A stretch of DNA of 64,000 bases from CAUZJF01 sp965248605. GTDB taxonomy: Bacteria; Chloroflexota; Dehalococcoidia; Lucifugimonadales; CAUZJF01. The stretch covers positions 496,001 to 560,000 of the forward strand of contig CBDFJV010000006.1 in NCBI GenBank assembly GCA_965248605.1. Reading direction: 5' to 3'. Shown piece by piece: positions 1 through 8,685 of this stretch; position 1 is the first letter of the stretch, and each line of letters opens with the position of its first letter. A model generated the notes under the pieces. The model was given only the letters and a program-made list of their open reading frames with translations, had not been told where the DNA came from and searched no databases. The translations under genes and the position numbers were made by a program.

Positions 1-2
1 GT

Positions 3-3000
3 GCCGCATCGTCGAGCGTCTCAGGAAGGACCTCGCTGCCCAATGTGGAAACGCCCACTGGGCTGAACGTGACGGGATCGACACAGACGAGCGTGAGTCT
101 GAGCTGGACCGCTCCGACGGGTGGGCACCGCTACTGGCTGCAGCGCAGTCCGAACGGCACCAGTGGCTGGACGAATGCAGGCTTGAACTTCAGCGGTACG
201 AGCAAGACGGCGAGTGGACTGACGTGCAACACGACCTACTACTTCAGGGTGAGAGCGAAGGGAGACGGAACGACCTACTCGACGATCTGGAGTCCCCCGA
301 CATCGAACGTGTCGAGGACTACCTCGACGTGTCCGAACGCGCCGCCTCCCACTGGGCTGAACGTGACGGGATCGCCTACCACGTCGAGCGTGAGTCTGAG
401 CTGGACCGCTCCGACGGGTGGGCACCGGTACTGGCTGCAGCGCAGTCCGAACGGTTCCAGTGGCTGGACGACTGTAGACTCCAACATCAGCGGTACGAGC
501 AAGACGGCGAGTGGACTGACGTGCAACACGACCTACTACTTCAGGGCGAGGACGAAGGGAGACGGGTCGCCCTACTCGACGACCTTCGGCTCCGCGACAT
601 CGAACGACGTGGCGGGAACTACCTCGACGTGTCCGAACGCGCCGCCTCCCACTGGGCTGAGCGCGACGGGATCGACACAGACGAGCGTGAGTCTGAGCTG
701 GACCGCTGTGACGGGTGGGCACCGGTACAAGCTGGAGCGCAGTCCGAACGGTTCCAGTGGCTGGACGACTGTAGACTCCAACATCAGCGGTACGAGCAAG
801 ACGGCGAGTGGACTGACGTGCAACACGACCTACTACTTCAGGGCGAGGACGAAGGGAGACGGGTCGCCCTACTCGACGACCTTCGGCTCCGCGACATCGA
901 ACGACGTGTCGGGGACTACCTCGCAGGGGACAGTATCGACGCCCACTGGGCTCGGCGTGACGGCGACTTCTACGTCGAGCGTCAGTCTGAGCTGGGACGC
1001 TGTGACAAATGCCGACGCGTACAAGCTGGAGTACGGTACCAGCACGAGCGGTCTCTGGGACAGCTTCGAGACGAGCAGCACGAGCGTAATGGTGACCGGT
1101 CTGACCCCCAGCACGGCCTACTACTTCAGGGTGAGCGCCAAGGGAAACGGAACATCATGCTACTCGACGGACTGGAGTGGCCCATCACCGGTCATATCAG
1201 CGCGTCTCAACAGTCCGCCCGAGTTCAATCAGGCAACGTATACGCGAGAAGTTCCTGAGGACAAGTCGATCGGCTATGAGGTCGTCACGGTGTCTGCGAC
1301 CGACCCGGACACCGGCGACACGGTGTCGTACTCGATCACGGCGGGGAACAGTGAGGGCAAGTTCTCCTTAGGATCGTCCGGCGACACGATCACCGTTGCA
1401 GACACGCTCAACTATGAATCGACCACCGACTACAGTCTGGAGGTGACAGCGAGCGACGGGAACGACACGGACACCGCCACAGTCAACATCACTGTGGATA
1501 ACGTCAACGAACGGCCCACCTTCGACCAATCGCCCTACTCCTTCACGGTCAGGGAAGGCGAGACGCTTAGCTTCGGCAGGGTCTCTGCGAGCGACCCCGA
1601 CGGCGACAGTGTGACCTACGAGATCATCGCCGGGGACGACGAGATGTTCTCCATAGGGGACGGCAATGGCATCATGGTGGCCGCGCCCACGCTCGACTAC
1701 GAGAGGAAGTGGTTCTATATACTGACGGTGCGTGCGAGCGACGGGGATCTCTTTGGCACGTCCACCGCCAACATCACGGTGGAGGACGTCAACGAGGTAT
1801 CGATCACCGGCCCCGCCGGCGCTGTCACGGAGGGTGAGGCCATGAGCTTCACCGTCTCCGTCGAGTCGACGACGGCCAGCGAGCTCACCGTGGGGTACAA
1901 CCTCTACGGCGGCACTGCGGTCTTCGGAGACGACTACACCTCGAGTCACAGCTGCACGCACACGGTGCACACGACGTACTGCGATGTGACCATCCCCGCC
2001 AACAGCGACACCGAGACCATCCAGCTGGCCACGATAGCCGATGGCACGGACGAGGCGCACGAGACGGTCGTGGTGGAACTCTCCTTGGTCAGCAGCACCG
2101 CGGACGTGGTCATCGACAAGCAGCCGAGCAGGAAGAAGGTCACGAGTAGGATCGCCAGTCCGATCGGGGTGCCGGCGATAGGCGACAACGGATCCCAGAC
2201 GTCGACCGTCGAGGTGGCGAGCGTGGCCACGAGCACGCTGCGCTTCGACCTGACCGGTCTGGACGCGGGCCGCGCCTACGCGGTCAGGATCACGGCCCGC
2301 GGGACCGCGGTGGGAGCGGTGAGTGTCGAACCCGGCGCCACTGAGCCCCCGGGCTTTGCCCATATCGGAGGCGGCCAGTTCGTCTGGGTCGAGTATGGCA
2401 GCGTGCCGAGCGAGCGCACCGTGGTGGTGACCTTCCCTCGTGACTCGACCACCACCACCCTCGACGTGACCGTGTCGAAGCCCGACCTCGTGTTCATCGA
2501 GCGCCCAACGGCCGAGGTGCCGGTGTGGGGTTCGACAAACACGACCGGGACTGTGAATCTGTCGATGACGATATTCAACAGCACCTCACAGGACTCCGAC
2601 GATGACGAGAGCGAGATAAAAGTGAGCTGCGATCCAGAGCGGTCGAATTACCACGCAACACGGACCCACTCGTTCGACTCGCTGCGGGGCTCTGCCGGCG
2701 GGAGCCTGATCGGAGCGGGAGACAGAGAGATAGTCTTCGTCCGGAGTGTCTGCCAGGGTGCCGCCCTGAGCGCCGGGACGTCCCAGACGACGGCGGACGA
2801 GTTCTCGTTCAGGATCAGGGTCGTCGTAGACGGCGAGACGCTCCACGAGGTGAGGCTCCCCCATCCCGATGACGAATACCGCTGGCCCTTCGCCGTAAAC
2901 GACACGCTGTGGCACCCCCAGACCACCACTACGGCCGGACTGCAGATACTCCCCTCAGGTTGCACGCTGAGCTTCCCTCTGGAGGTGAGGGCGAGAGACG

Positions 3001-4448
3001 GGACGGGTACGGTGGAGACGGCGGTGTCGACGACCGGACACTGCACGGAGCGGGGTCAGACGTGGGAGCAGGGCTCCTATCCCCTGGTTGGCGGGCCGGC
3101 CAACGTGCCGCTGGGGACGGCGCAGATGGTGCCTTCAAGCACGACGTGCCGGATACTCGACTCCGACGGCATGGAGACTGTCCACGACTGCCGCCGCGGA
3201 GACCATGCATACGCCTGGGGAGAGAACCCCACGACCGCCACCGCCATCTTCAGGCCCGCAGAAGAGAACGAGGGTAATGTCAACAGGCCCAAGATCGACT
3301 ACTTCGCCAAGGACGCCGACGTCACGTTCGAGATCGTCGGCGCCAGGCCCCCCGACGAGGACGACACGGTGCACAAGGTGGGCAGGACCACCGGCTGGAC
3401 GAAGGGTAGGATCGAGGACTTCAAAAACAGAGGCGGAAACGACTCCAGCTGTCCGGGGAACGAGGTTGGCATCGATGACCACAAGGTGTATGTCGACGCA
3501 GCCAAGACGATTGTCGACTACCACATCGAGTGTCTCGTGTGGGCATGGTTCGCGAGCGCCGGAGGCGACAGCGGCTCTCCCGTGTTCGTGCTGAGAGACA
3601 ACCCCGACACGGCGGACGCTGTCGAGGTGCTGCTGGTGGGCGTGCTGTGGGGGGGCTTTGCACACAACGACGGGTGGTTCATCCCTATAGAGAGGGTCTA
3701 CGCCGAGTCGCTGCTGCAGGACAAGGACTGGCTCCCGGAGTGGCTCAGGCCCCTGCCGGTGTTGGATGGAGCCAGGGAGGAGTTGGAGCTTGCCGCCGAC
3801 GGCTCGGCCATCGTGGCCACGTTCGACAAGAGGGACCTGAGCCAGGGTAGGGGGTTGACCTACGAGGCCGTGCTGTACCGGAACGGCGGGCAGGTGGAGG
3901 ACACCGACGGCGACGTCTACAGCATCGAGGTCTCGAGGGGTACCGACGACTCCTCCTCCCTCGTCCGAATCAGCTTCACCGTATCTCGAATCCCTGTGGA
4001 CCAGCGCAATGGCACCTTCACGGTGAGGGTGAGGCTGTGCCCGTACGTCGACTCTTCGGACGCGGCGACGCCGACGGACTCCTACTGCGGCGGCTACGGC
4101 TCCGACGGAGGCACGTCGCTGACGGTGCCTCCAGCGCCGGAGAACCTCAGCGTGACTAGGGCGAGCAACGGCATCACCACGATCGTCTGGGACGCCGTCG
4201 CCAACGCAGCCCTCTACAGGGTGGCCCACATGCAGACCCACACCGGCTGGACGGAGCTGCCGGACGTGACCACGACGGACACCAAGACGACCCTGTCGTG
4301 CGAAAGCTACGACTTTCGGGTTCGGGCGAAGGGTAACGAGAGTAGCTACAGCAGCTTGTGGGGCTTCTGGTCGGAGCCAGTCGCACTGCCTTCCTCCTGC
4401 AGTGTAGGCATCTCCGAGAAGGAGGGGGAGGAGAATGAAGAGGAATAG
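3..4448 (+). CDS. Secreted multidomain S1-type serine protease with FN3, cadherin-like and Calx-beta-like domains (5' partial)
   Basis: The reading frame is open from base 3, so the true start and signal peptide lie upstream; the GTG at 45 is only the first start-like codon. Residue numbers count from 45. Three near-identical fibronectin III domains (about 1-295) and a diverged fourth (to about 388) are followed by two cadherin-like domains (DxNDxxP-like VDNVNERPTF) and a Calx-beta-like domain (about 590-690). A chymotrypsin-fold region follows: TTGHC near 997 (likely catalytic His), an Asp candidate in KDADVTF, and GGDSGSP near 1174 (catalytic Ser). A further FN3 domain closes it. Family knowledge says S1E-type peptidases of this shape are secreted; adhesion plus extracellular proteolysis is inferred. 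The acidic end EKEGEENEEE stops at TAG, but coding potential continues in frame (next entry). Confidence 0.8.
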   Translation, partial: AASSSVSGRTSLPNVETPTGLNVTGSTQTSVSLSWTAPTGGHRYWLQRSPNGTSGWTNAGLNFSGTSKTASGLTCNTTYYFRVRAKGDGTTYSTIWSPPTSNVSRTTSTCPNAPPPTGLNVTGSPTTSSVSLSWTAPTGGHRYWLQRSPNGSSGWTTVDSNISGTSKTASGLTCNTTYYFRARTKGDGSPYSTTFGSATSNDVAGTTSTCPNAPPPTGLSATGSTQTSVSLSWTAVTGGHRYKLERSPNGSSGWTTVDSNISGTSKTASGLTCNTTYYFRARTKGDGSPYSTTFGSATSNDVSGTTSQGTVSTPTGLGVTATSTSSVSLSWDAVTNADAYKLEYGTSTSGLWDSFETSSTSVMVTGLTPSTAYYFRVSAKGNGTSCYSTDWSGPSPVISARLNSPPEFNQATYTREVPEDKSIGYEVVTVSATDPDTGDTVSYSITAGNSEGKFSLGSSGDTITVADTLNYESTTDYSLEVTASDGNDTDTATVNITVDNVNERPTFDQSPYSFTVREGETLSFGRVSASDPDGDSVTYEIIAGDDEMFSIGDGNGIMVAAPTLDYERKWFYILTVRASDGDLFGTSTANITVEDVNEVSITGPAGAVTEGEAMSFTVSVESTTASELTVGYNLYGGTAVFGDDYTSSHSCTHTVHTTYCDVTIPANSDTETIQLATIADGTDEAHETVVVELSLVSSTADVVIDKQPSRKKVTSRIASPIGVPAIGDNGSQTSTVEVASVATSTLRFDLTGLDAGRAYAVRITARGTAVGAVSVEPGATEPPGFAHIGGGQFVWVEYGSVPSERTVVVTFPRDSTTTTLDVTVSKPDLVFIERPTAEVPVWGSTNTTGTVNLSMTIFNSTSQDSDDDESEIKVSCDPERSNYHATRTHSFDSLRGSAGGSLIGAGDREIVFVRSVCQGAALSAGTSQTTADEFSFRIRVVVDGETLHEVRLPHPDDEYRWPFAVNDTLWHPQTTTTAGLQILPSGCTLSFPLEVRARDGTGTVETAVSTTGHCTERGQTWEQGSYPLVGGPANVPLGTAQMVPSSTTCRILDSDGMETVHDCRRGDHAYAWGENPTTATAIFRPAEENEGNVNRPKIDYFAKDADVTFEIVGARPPDEDDTVHKVGRTTGWTKGRIEDFKNRGGNDSSCPGNEVGIDDHKVYVDAAKTIVDYHIECLVWAWFASAGGDSGSPVFVLRDNPDTADAVEVLLVGVLWGGFAHNDGWFIPIERVYAESLLQDKDWLPEWLRPLPVLDGAREELELAADGSAIVATFDKRDLSQGRGLTYEAVLYRNGGQVEDTDGDVYSIEVSRGTDDSSSLVRISFTVSRIPVDQRNGTFTVRVRLCPYVDSSDAATPTDSYCGGYGSDGGTSLTVPPAPENLSVTRASNGITTIVWDAVANAALYRVAHMQTHTGWTELPDVTTTDTKTTLSCESYDFRVRAKGNESSYSSLWGFWSEPVALPSSCSVGISEKEGEENEEE
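45..940 (+). repeat. Tandem ~297-bp repeats encoding near-identical FN3 domains
   Basis: The string ACTGGGCTGA recurs at 57, 351 and 651, with a diverged counterpart at 945, giving a period of about 297 bp (99 codons). Units two and three are almost identical at the DNA level over their whole length. Such identity between adjacent domains points to recent tandem duplication or gene conversion and makes the number of domains prone to change. Confidence 0.85.
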
Positions 4449-4790
4449 GAACGGGACCCAGCTCCTTGGTGGACGACATATGACGAGAGCGCGACCAGCA
4501 CGCCGCACACCGGGGGTCCCCCGCCTGCACCCCAGGGCCTGACGGCCACCTCCGTGACGCTGACGTGGGAGGCGCCGGACACCCTCACCGTCACGGGCTA
4601 TAGAATACTGAGGAAGGTGCTTGGAGAGGCCGAGATGTCGGTCCACGTCGAGGACACCGGGAGCGTTGAGGCGGGCACCACCTAAGTGTACCGTGTGAAG
4701 GCGATCGGTGCTGGGGGAGCGGGCGCGCAGTCGGACCCCGTGGAGATCACGAGGGGCGGTGCAGTGAAGGAAACCGGTCGGCGGAGATGA
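4449..4790 (+). pseudogene. Disconnected C-terminal FN3 domain of the protease, broken by two in-frame stops
   Basis: Directly after the TAG at 4446-4448 the same frame continues with ERDPAPWWTTY and then a typical FN3 domain (PPPAPQGLTATSVTLTWEAP, then VTGYRILRKV). A second in-frame stop, TAA at 4683-4685, sits exactly where FN3 domains carry Tyr (AGTT*VYRVKAIGAGG), so TAC to TAA is the simplest change. The first stop lies in a Glu run, consistent with GAG to TAG. The frame finally ends with TGA at 4788-4790. The reading is decay of the protein end by two point mutations; stop readthrough is a less likely alternative. Confidence 0.75.
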
Positions 4791-4849
4791 GCGTTAGTAG
4801 TTATGTAGGATGTCTGGCGGAAGTCGCCGGACCGTGGGGAGGCATAAGA

Positions 4850-6160
4850 ATGGGAGAGCGCACGTACGAGCGGAGGGTATCGGTAGTCACGGTGCTGCTC
4901 GCGGGTGCGGTGGCCGCCGTATGGCTGACCGCCTGTTCCGCGGCTCCGGCCGCCGGCACCGACCAGAGGGAGACGCCTGCACCGGTATCTACGAGTACGG
5001 CCCAGCCGAAGCCGACTCAATCTCCCATAGGGCCACCGGTGCTCCCGACGGTGCCGGCGCCACGACCGACGAGTACACCGTATCCTACACCGACGGCCAG
5101 GCCCATACCTCAGACGGTCCGCGACTGCTTCGGCGGGGCGCTGTCCCAGGACCCGATCCACTGCACGGTGCTCCAGGGCGCGCACAATGAGAGGATCATC
5201 GAGGTCGAGGCCGTCTACCGGGCGGGCACCTCCCTCTATCTCTACCTGGCGCAGGCCGAGCGAGCGTCGGACGAGGTGTACGACTACATCAAGGGGAAGG
5301 CGAGACAGGAGGTCGAGAGGGGTGGCGGCCGCGCGTGCAAGTACGGCATTGATGGCTGTGATGTCGGAATACTGAGAGGTGGCCTTCTGCCGTTGTCGGA
5401 GGTATATGACAATATCGAGCTGCGTCCTGGGGGTGCCAGGGCCAGGCGCTCGCATCGCGGCTGGGCGTCGTACCGTGAGCTTTGGCCGTCGCGGATCATC
5501 GTCCCGTACGTGGATGAAGGCGGGACGACGGTGCCCGGCGGCTTCGACGTGTCGGACGTCGATACGACAAGATTCCCAGAGCTCAAGTGCAACTGGGAGC
5601 TCAGGACCGACGACGATAACTGCGGTATGTGGAAGTTGCACCAGGACCTCGGCATAGCGGGTTGGAATGACGCGGGTCTTAAGAGGTCCTACGTCCAGGT
5701 GAAGGCGCCTTCCGGTCAGGAGGCGAAGATCGCGGCTGCTAGGGAGGAGCTTCACCGGCAATATCAGAAGTATGCCGACGACGCCATCGTGATCATCCCT
5801 GTGAAGTACGACTACGAGGAGTTGTGGCGTTGGTCTGTGATCCTCGACCGTTTCGCCTACGCCCCGGGCAACACGATCGGTATCCGGTGGTCGAGGGTGG
5901 GAGAGAATCGGGAGTCGTACGGACACGGTGGAGAGGCGGTCTACCCTCTGCCGGAGCTGCCGGAGGCGGTGCGACGCCCCGGGGCGATCTCAATCCACCC
6001 GAAGGACTACCGTACGACGATCCACGTGATGACGTATGATCTGGAGCGTACGGTGAAGGCTCTGCCGGTGCTCCTGCCCCAGCTGGGGATCCCCGTCGAC
6101 GCCGTGGGAGTGGTTATTGAGTACAAACCCGGGCCCACAGGGGTAATTACTCCCGAGTGA
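4850..6160 (+). CDS. Lipoprotein family copy A (unknown function)
   Basis: I do not recognise a family. The start is the ATG at 4850 because GGGGAGG lies seven bases upstream. The N-terminus is a lipoprotein signal (RR, hydrophobic stretch, then WLTAC as lipobox), so the mature protein should be lipid-anchored outside the membrane. A Pro/Thr/Ser-rich linker follows, then a conserved domain beginning QTVRDCFGGALSQDP with four or more Cys, a centre that differs from copy B, and a C-terminal part (from IIPVKYDYEELWRWS to about VVIEYKP) nearly identical to copy B. It is about 436 residues long. Copies B and C follow in the same direction in a tandem array. Its signal peptide differs from that of B and C, so its 5' end was exchanged or diverged separately. 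Confidence 0.8.
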   Translation: MGERTYERRVSVVTVLLAGAVAAVWLTACSAAPAAGTDQRETPAPVSTSTAQPKPTQSPIGPPVLPTVPAPRPTSTPYPTPTARPIPQTVRDCFGGALSQDPIHCTVLQGAHNERIIEVEAVYRAGTSLYLYLAQAERASDEVYDYIKGKARQEVERGGGRACKYGIDGCDVGILRGGLLPLSEVYDNIELRPGGARARRSHRGWASYRELWPSRIIVPYVDEGGTTVPGGFDVSDVDTTRFPELKCNWELRTDDDNCGMWKLHQDLGIAGWNDAGLKRSYVQVKAPSGQEAKIAAAREELHRQYQKYADDAIVIIPVKYDYEELWRWSVILDRFAYAPGNTIGIRWSRVGENRESYGHGGEAVYPLPELPEAVRRPGAISIHPKDYRTTIHVMTYDLERTVKALPVLLPQLGIPVDAVGVVIEYKPGPTGVITPE

Positions 6161-6261
6161 GCAGCTCAGCCCGGTGAGCGAGCAGCCGGGGAGACTCTCC
6201 CTGGCTGGTGCGCTGTGCGTGGTGGTCTTCGTCGGTGTTCCTCGCTAGGCGGCGTGTCTGA
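6157..6261 (+). pseudogene. Remnant of the tail-anchored small gene behind lipoprotein A
   Basis: The GTG overlapping the stop of copy A (GTGAGCAGC) and the later bases (CTGGCTGGTGCGCTGTGCG and GGCGGCGTGTCTGA) match the small gene behind copy B, but the reading frame stops after six codons and a large internal part is missing. It marks the end of the duplicated unit and shows that the unit consists of lipoprotein gene plus tail gene. Confidence 0.6.
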
Positions 6262-6272
6262 GGCGAGAGCGC

Positions 6273-7733
6273 ATGGTCGAGATAGCCCGGAGGAGGCGGT
6301 GGGTGGCGTTGGTCGGCCTGGCGCTGGCGGTCGCAGTCTTGCTAACGTCATGCTCAGACGACCCGAAGCCGACCCCGGCTCTGGTAGCTACGAGTACACC
6401 TCAGCCGACCCCGACCCCAGTAGCTACGAGTACGGCCCAGCCGAAGCCGACTCAATCTCCCATAGGGCCACCGGTGCTCCCGACGGTGCCGGCGCCACGA
6501 CCGACGAGTACACCGTATCCTACACCGACGGCCAGGCCCATACCTCAGACGGTCCGCGACTGCTTCGGCGGGGCGCTGTCCCAGGACCCGATCCACTGCA
6601 CGGTGCTCCAGGGTGCGCACAATGAGGGGATCATCGAGGTCGAGGCCGTCTACCGGGCGGGCACCTCGCTCTATCTCTACCTGGCGCAGGCCGAGCGAGC
6701 GTCGGACGAGGTGTACGACTACATCAAGGGGAAGGCGAGACAGGAGGTCGAGAGGGGTGGCGGCCGCGCGTGCAAGTACGGCATTGATGGCTGTGATGTC
6801 GGAATCCTGAGAGAAGGTCTCCTGCCGTTGTCGGAGGTATATGACAATATCGAGCTGCGGCCTGGCGGTGCCGGGGCCAGGCGCACCCATCGCGGCTGGG
6901 CGTCGTACCGTGAGCTTTGGCCGTCGCGGATCATCGTCCCGTACGTGGATGAAGGCGGGACGACGGTGCCCGACGGCTTCGACGTGTCGGACATCGATAC
7001 GAAAAACTTCCCAGAGCTGGACTGCAACACGCACATCGGCTCCCATCGCGCTACCTATGGCGATTGCTCCGTTTGGGAGAGGCACCCTGGTCTCGGCATT
7101 GCGGGTAAGAACCGGGGTGGCAACGTGGCGTACTATCAGGTGAAGGCGCCGCCTGGCCAGGAGGCGAACGTCAAAAGTGCTAGGGAGGAGTTGATTCGCC
7201 GTTACGACTACGATGGCGGTTCCCGGTTGGTGATCATCCCTGTGAAGTACGACTACGAGGAGCTTTGGCGGTGGTCGGTGATCCTCGACCGTTTCGCCTA
7301 CGCCCCGGGCAACACGATCGGTATCCGGTGGTCGAGGGTGGGAGAGAATCGGGAGTCGTACGGACACGGTGGAGAGGCGGTCTACCCTCTGCCGGAGCTG
7401 CCGGAGGCGGTACGACGCCCCGGAGCGATCTCAATCCACCCGAAGGACTACCGTACGACGATCCACGTGATGACGTATGATCTGGAGCGAACGGTGAAGG
7501 CTCTGCCGGTGCTCCTGCCCCAGCTGGGCATCCCGGTCGACGCCGTTGGAGTCGTCGTCGAGTACAAACCGTCTCCCTCCTCCATTACTATCCCTGACGT
7601 GACCAGCCATACTGAGCCCGCCCAGGGCGAGGAAGCTGCTGTCACGGATACGGCAGCCCCAAAGGCGGACGGAACAGCTGCGGCCACCGACAGCGCGTCG
7701 GAGGGCGGCAACGGGACCACTACCCAGATGTGA
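6273..7733 (+). CDS. Lipoprotein family copy B (unknown function)
   Basis: Starts MVEIARRRRW with a hydrophobic stretch and lipobox LLTSC, so it is probably a lipid-anchored exported protein of 486 residues. After a Pro/Thr linker it carries the same domain as copy A (QTVRDCFGGALSQDP onward). Identity with A is almost complete before about 7000 and after about 7240, while the roughly 70-residue centre (from about FPELDCN to RYDYDGGSRL) is clearly different. The C-terminus has an extra Ala/Thr/Asp-rich tail ending in TTTQM. The final ATGTGA overlaps the GTG start of a small membrane-protein gene. No enzymatic motif is visible. The repeat unit from this start to the start of copy C is 1,720 bp. 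Confidence 0.8.
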   Translation: MVEIARRRRWVALVGLALAVAVLLTSCSDDPKPTPALVATSTPQPTPTPVATSTAQPKPTQSPIGPPVLPTVPAPRPTSTPYPTPTARPIPQTVRDCFGGALSQDPIHCTVLQGAHNEGIIEVEAVYRAGTSLYLYLAQAERASDEVYDYIKGKARQEVERGGGRACKYGIDGCDVGILREGLLPLSEVYDNIELRPGGAGARRTHRGWASYRELWPSRIIVPYVDEGGTTVPDGFDVSDIDTKNFPELDCNTHIGSHRATYGDCSVWERHPGLGIAGKNRGGNVAYYQVKAPPGQEANVKSAREELIRRYDYDGGSRLVIIPVKYDYEELWRWSVILDRFAYAPGNTIGIRWSRVGENRESYGHGGEAVYPLPELPEAVRRPGAISIHPKDYRTTIHVMTYDLERTVKALPVLLPQLGIPVDAVGVVVEYKPSPSSITIPDVTSHTEPAQGEEAAVTDTAAPKADGTAAATDSASEGGNGTTTQM

Positions 7734-7981
7734 GCAGCCCTGCTGAGGCTGTTCAGAGTGAGGTGGATGCAGGCGACGCCACCGAGACCGGCTCCAACGC
7801 GGACGTCACCGAGAGCGTGTCGGAGGGCAGCGATGAGACCGCGCCAGTCCCGGCGCAGGGAGCAGAGCCGCCGGTGAGCGAGCGAGGAGTCTCTCCCTGG
7901 CTCCTGGTGAGCGTCGCTCTGGCTGGTGCGCTGTGCGTGGTGGTCTTCATCGGCGTTCGCTTCGCCAGACGGCGTGTCTGA
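7730..7981 (+). CDS. Small acidic protein with C-terminal membrane anchor
   Basis: This 83-residue frame begins with GTG overlapping the TGA of lipoprotein B (GTGA), an arrangement kept as a remnant behind copy A, which argues for translational coupling rather than chance. The first 50 residues are acidic and Ser/Thr/Ala-rich. Residues about 54-76 (WLLVSVALAGALCVVVFIGV) form one membrane helix followed by RFARRRV. That is the layout of a C-terminal anchor with a cytoplasmic positive end. It could also be the former C-terminus of the lipoprotein, separated by a frame change. Function unknown. Confidence 0.45.
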   Translation: MSSPAEAVQSEVDAGDATETGSNADVTESVSEGSDETAPVPAQGAEPPVSERGVSPWLLVSVALAGALCVVVFIGVRFARRRV

Positions 7982-7992
7982 AGCGAGAGCGC

Positions 7993-8564
7993 ATGGTCGA
8001 GATAGCTCGGAGGCGGTGGGTGGCGCGGTCTGTCCTAGGTCTGTCGGCCGCAGTCTTGCTGACGTCATGCTCAGACGACCCGAAGCCGACCCCGGCTCTG
8101 GTAGCTACGAGTACACCTCAGCCAACCCCGACCCCGGTATCTACGAGCACGGCCCAGCCGAAGCCGACTCAATCTCCCATAGGGCCACCGGTGCTCCCGA
8201 CGGTGCCGGCGCCACGACCGACGAGTACACCGTATCCTACACCGACGGCCAGGCCCATACCTCAGACGGTCCGCGACTGCTTCGGCGGGGCGCTGTCCCA
8301 GGACCCGATCCACTGCACGGTGCTCCAGGGTGCGCACAATGAGGGGATCATCGAGGTCGAGGCCGTCTACCGGGCGGGCACCTCCCTCTATCTCTACCTG
8401 GCGCAGGCCGAGCGAGCGTCGGACGAGGTGTACGACTACATCAAGGGGAAGGCGAGACAGGAGGTCGAGAGGGGTGGCGGCCGTGCGTGCAACTACATTG
8501 TGAATAAAGGCTGCTATCCCGGAATACTGCGAAGTGACGGCGCGCCCCTTCTGCCGGTGTCGAA
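7993..8564 (+). pseudogene. Lipoprotein family copy C, truncated by IS21
   Basis: Starts ATG (MVEIARRRWVARSV, lipobox LLTSC) and matches copies A and B through KARQEVERGGGRAC. It then diverges (NYIVNKGCYPGILR instead of KYGIDGCDVGILR) and is cut at base 8564 by the left end of the IS21 element. The remaining two thirds are not present on the other side of the element, so this is a 5' fragment, not a simple interruption. Confidence 0.85.
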
Positions 8565-8643
8565 TGTGAAGGGCGGAGAGATAATGTACCACCTGGGCGG
8601 TCGAGCGCTGAGATGTGGCGCTTGAAAACTGTACCGCCTGTCG

Positions 8644-8677
8644 CCTTCAATCAGGAACGACCGAACCTGATTGAAGG
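8644..8677 (+). other. Perfect inverted repeat covering the istA start region
   Basis: CCTTCAATCAGG (8644-8655) and CCTGATTGAAGG (8666-8677) are perfect 12-bp complements with a 10-base loop. The right arm contains a TTG and abuts the GAAGGTGG that would serve as ribosome site for the ATG at 8686. In RNA entering from outside the element this hairpin could hide the istA ribosome site. The same repeat is present in copy 2. Confidence 0.6.
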
Positions 8678-8685
8678 TGGATTGG

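Noticed and set aside
45..940. Regular repeats at the left end as a possible CRISPR array
   Set aside because: The unit is 297 bp, fully coding, and has no short repeat-spacer alternation.
1368..4646. Long minus-strand open frames under the protease gene (1368-2363 and 3135-4646)
   Set aside because: They lie opposite a gene with clear domains, have Arg/Val-rich composition typical of GC-rich antisense frames, and show no ribosome sites.
4446..4685. Recoding of UAG/UAA (pyrrolysine or altered genetic code)
   Set aside because: All other genes in the window use TAG and TAA as ordinary ends, and two different stops are involved.
7728..7735. Programmed -1 frameshift joining lipoprotein B to the tail gene
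   Set aside because: No slippery heptamer or downstream structure is visible at ATGTGAGC; a GTGA stop-start overlap is the simpler explanation.
6354..8592. Conserved minus-strand frames under lipoproteins A, B and C
   Set aside because: Conservation follows from the duplicated plus-strand genes; no promoter or ribosome site supports them.
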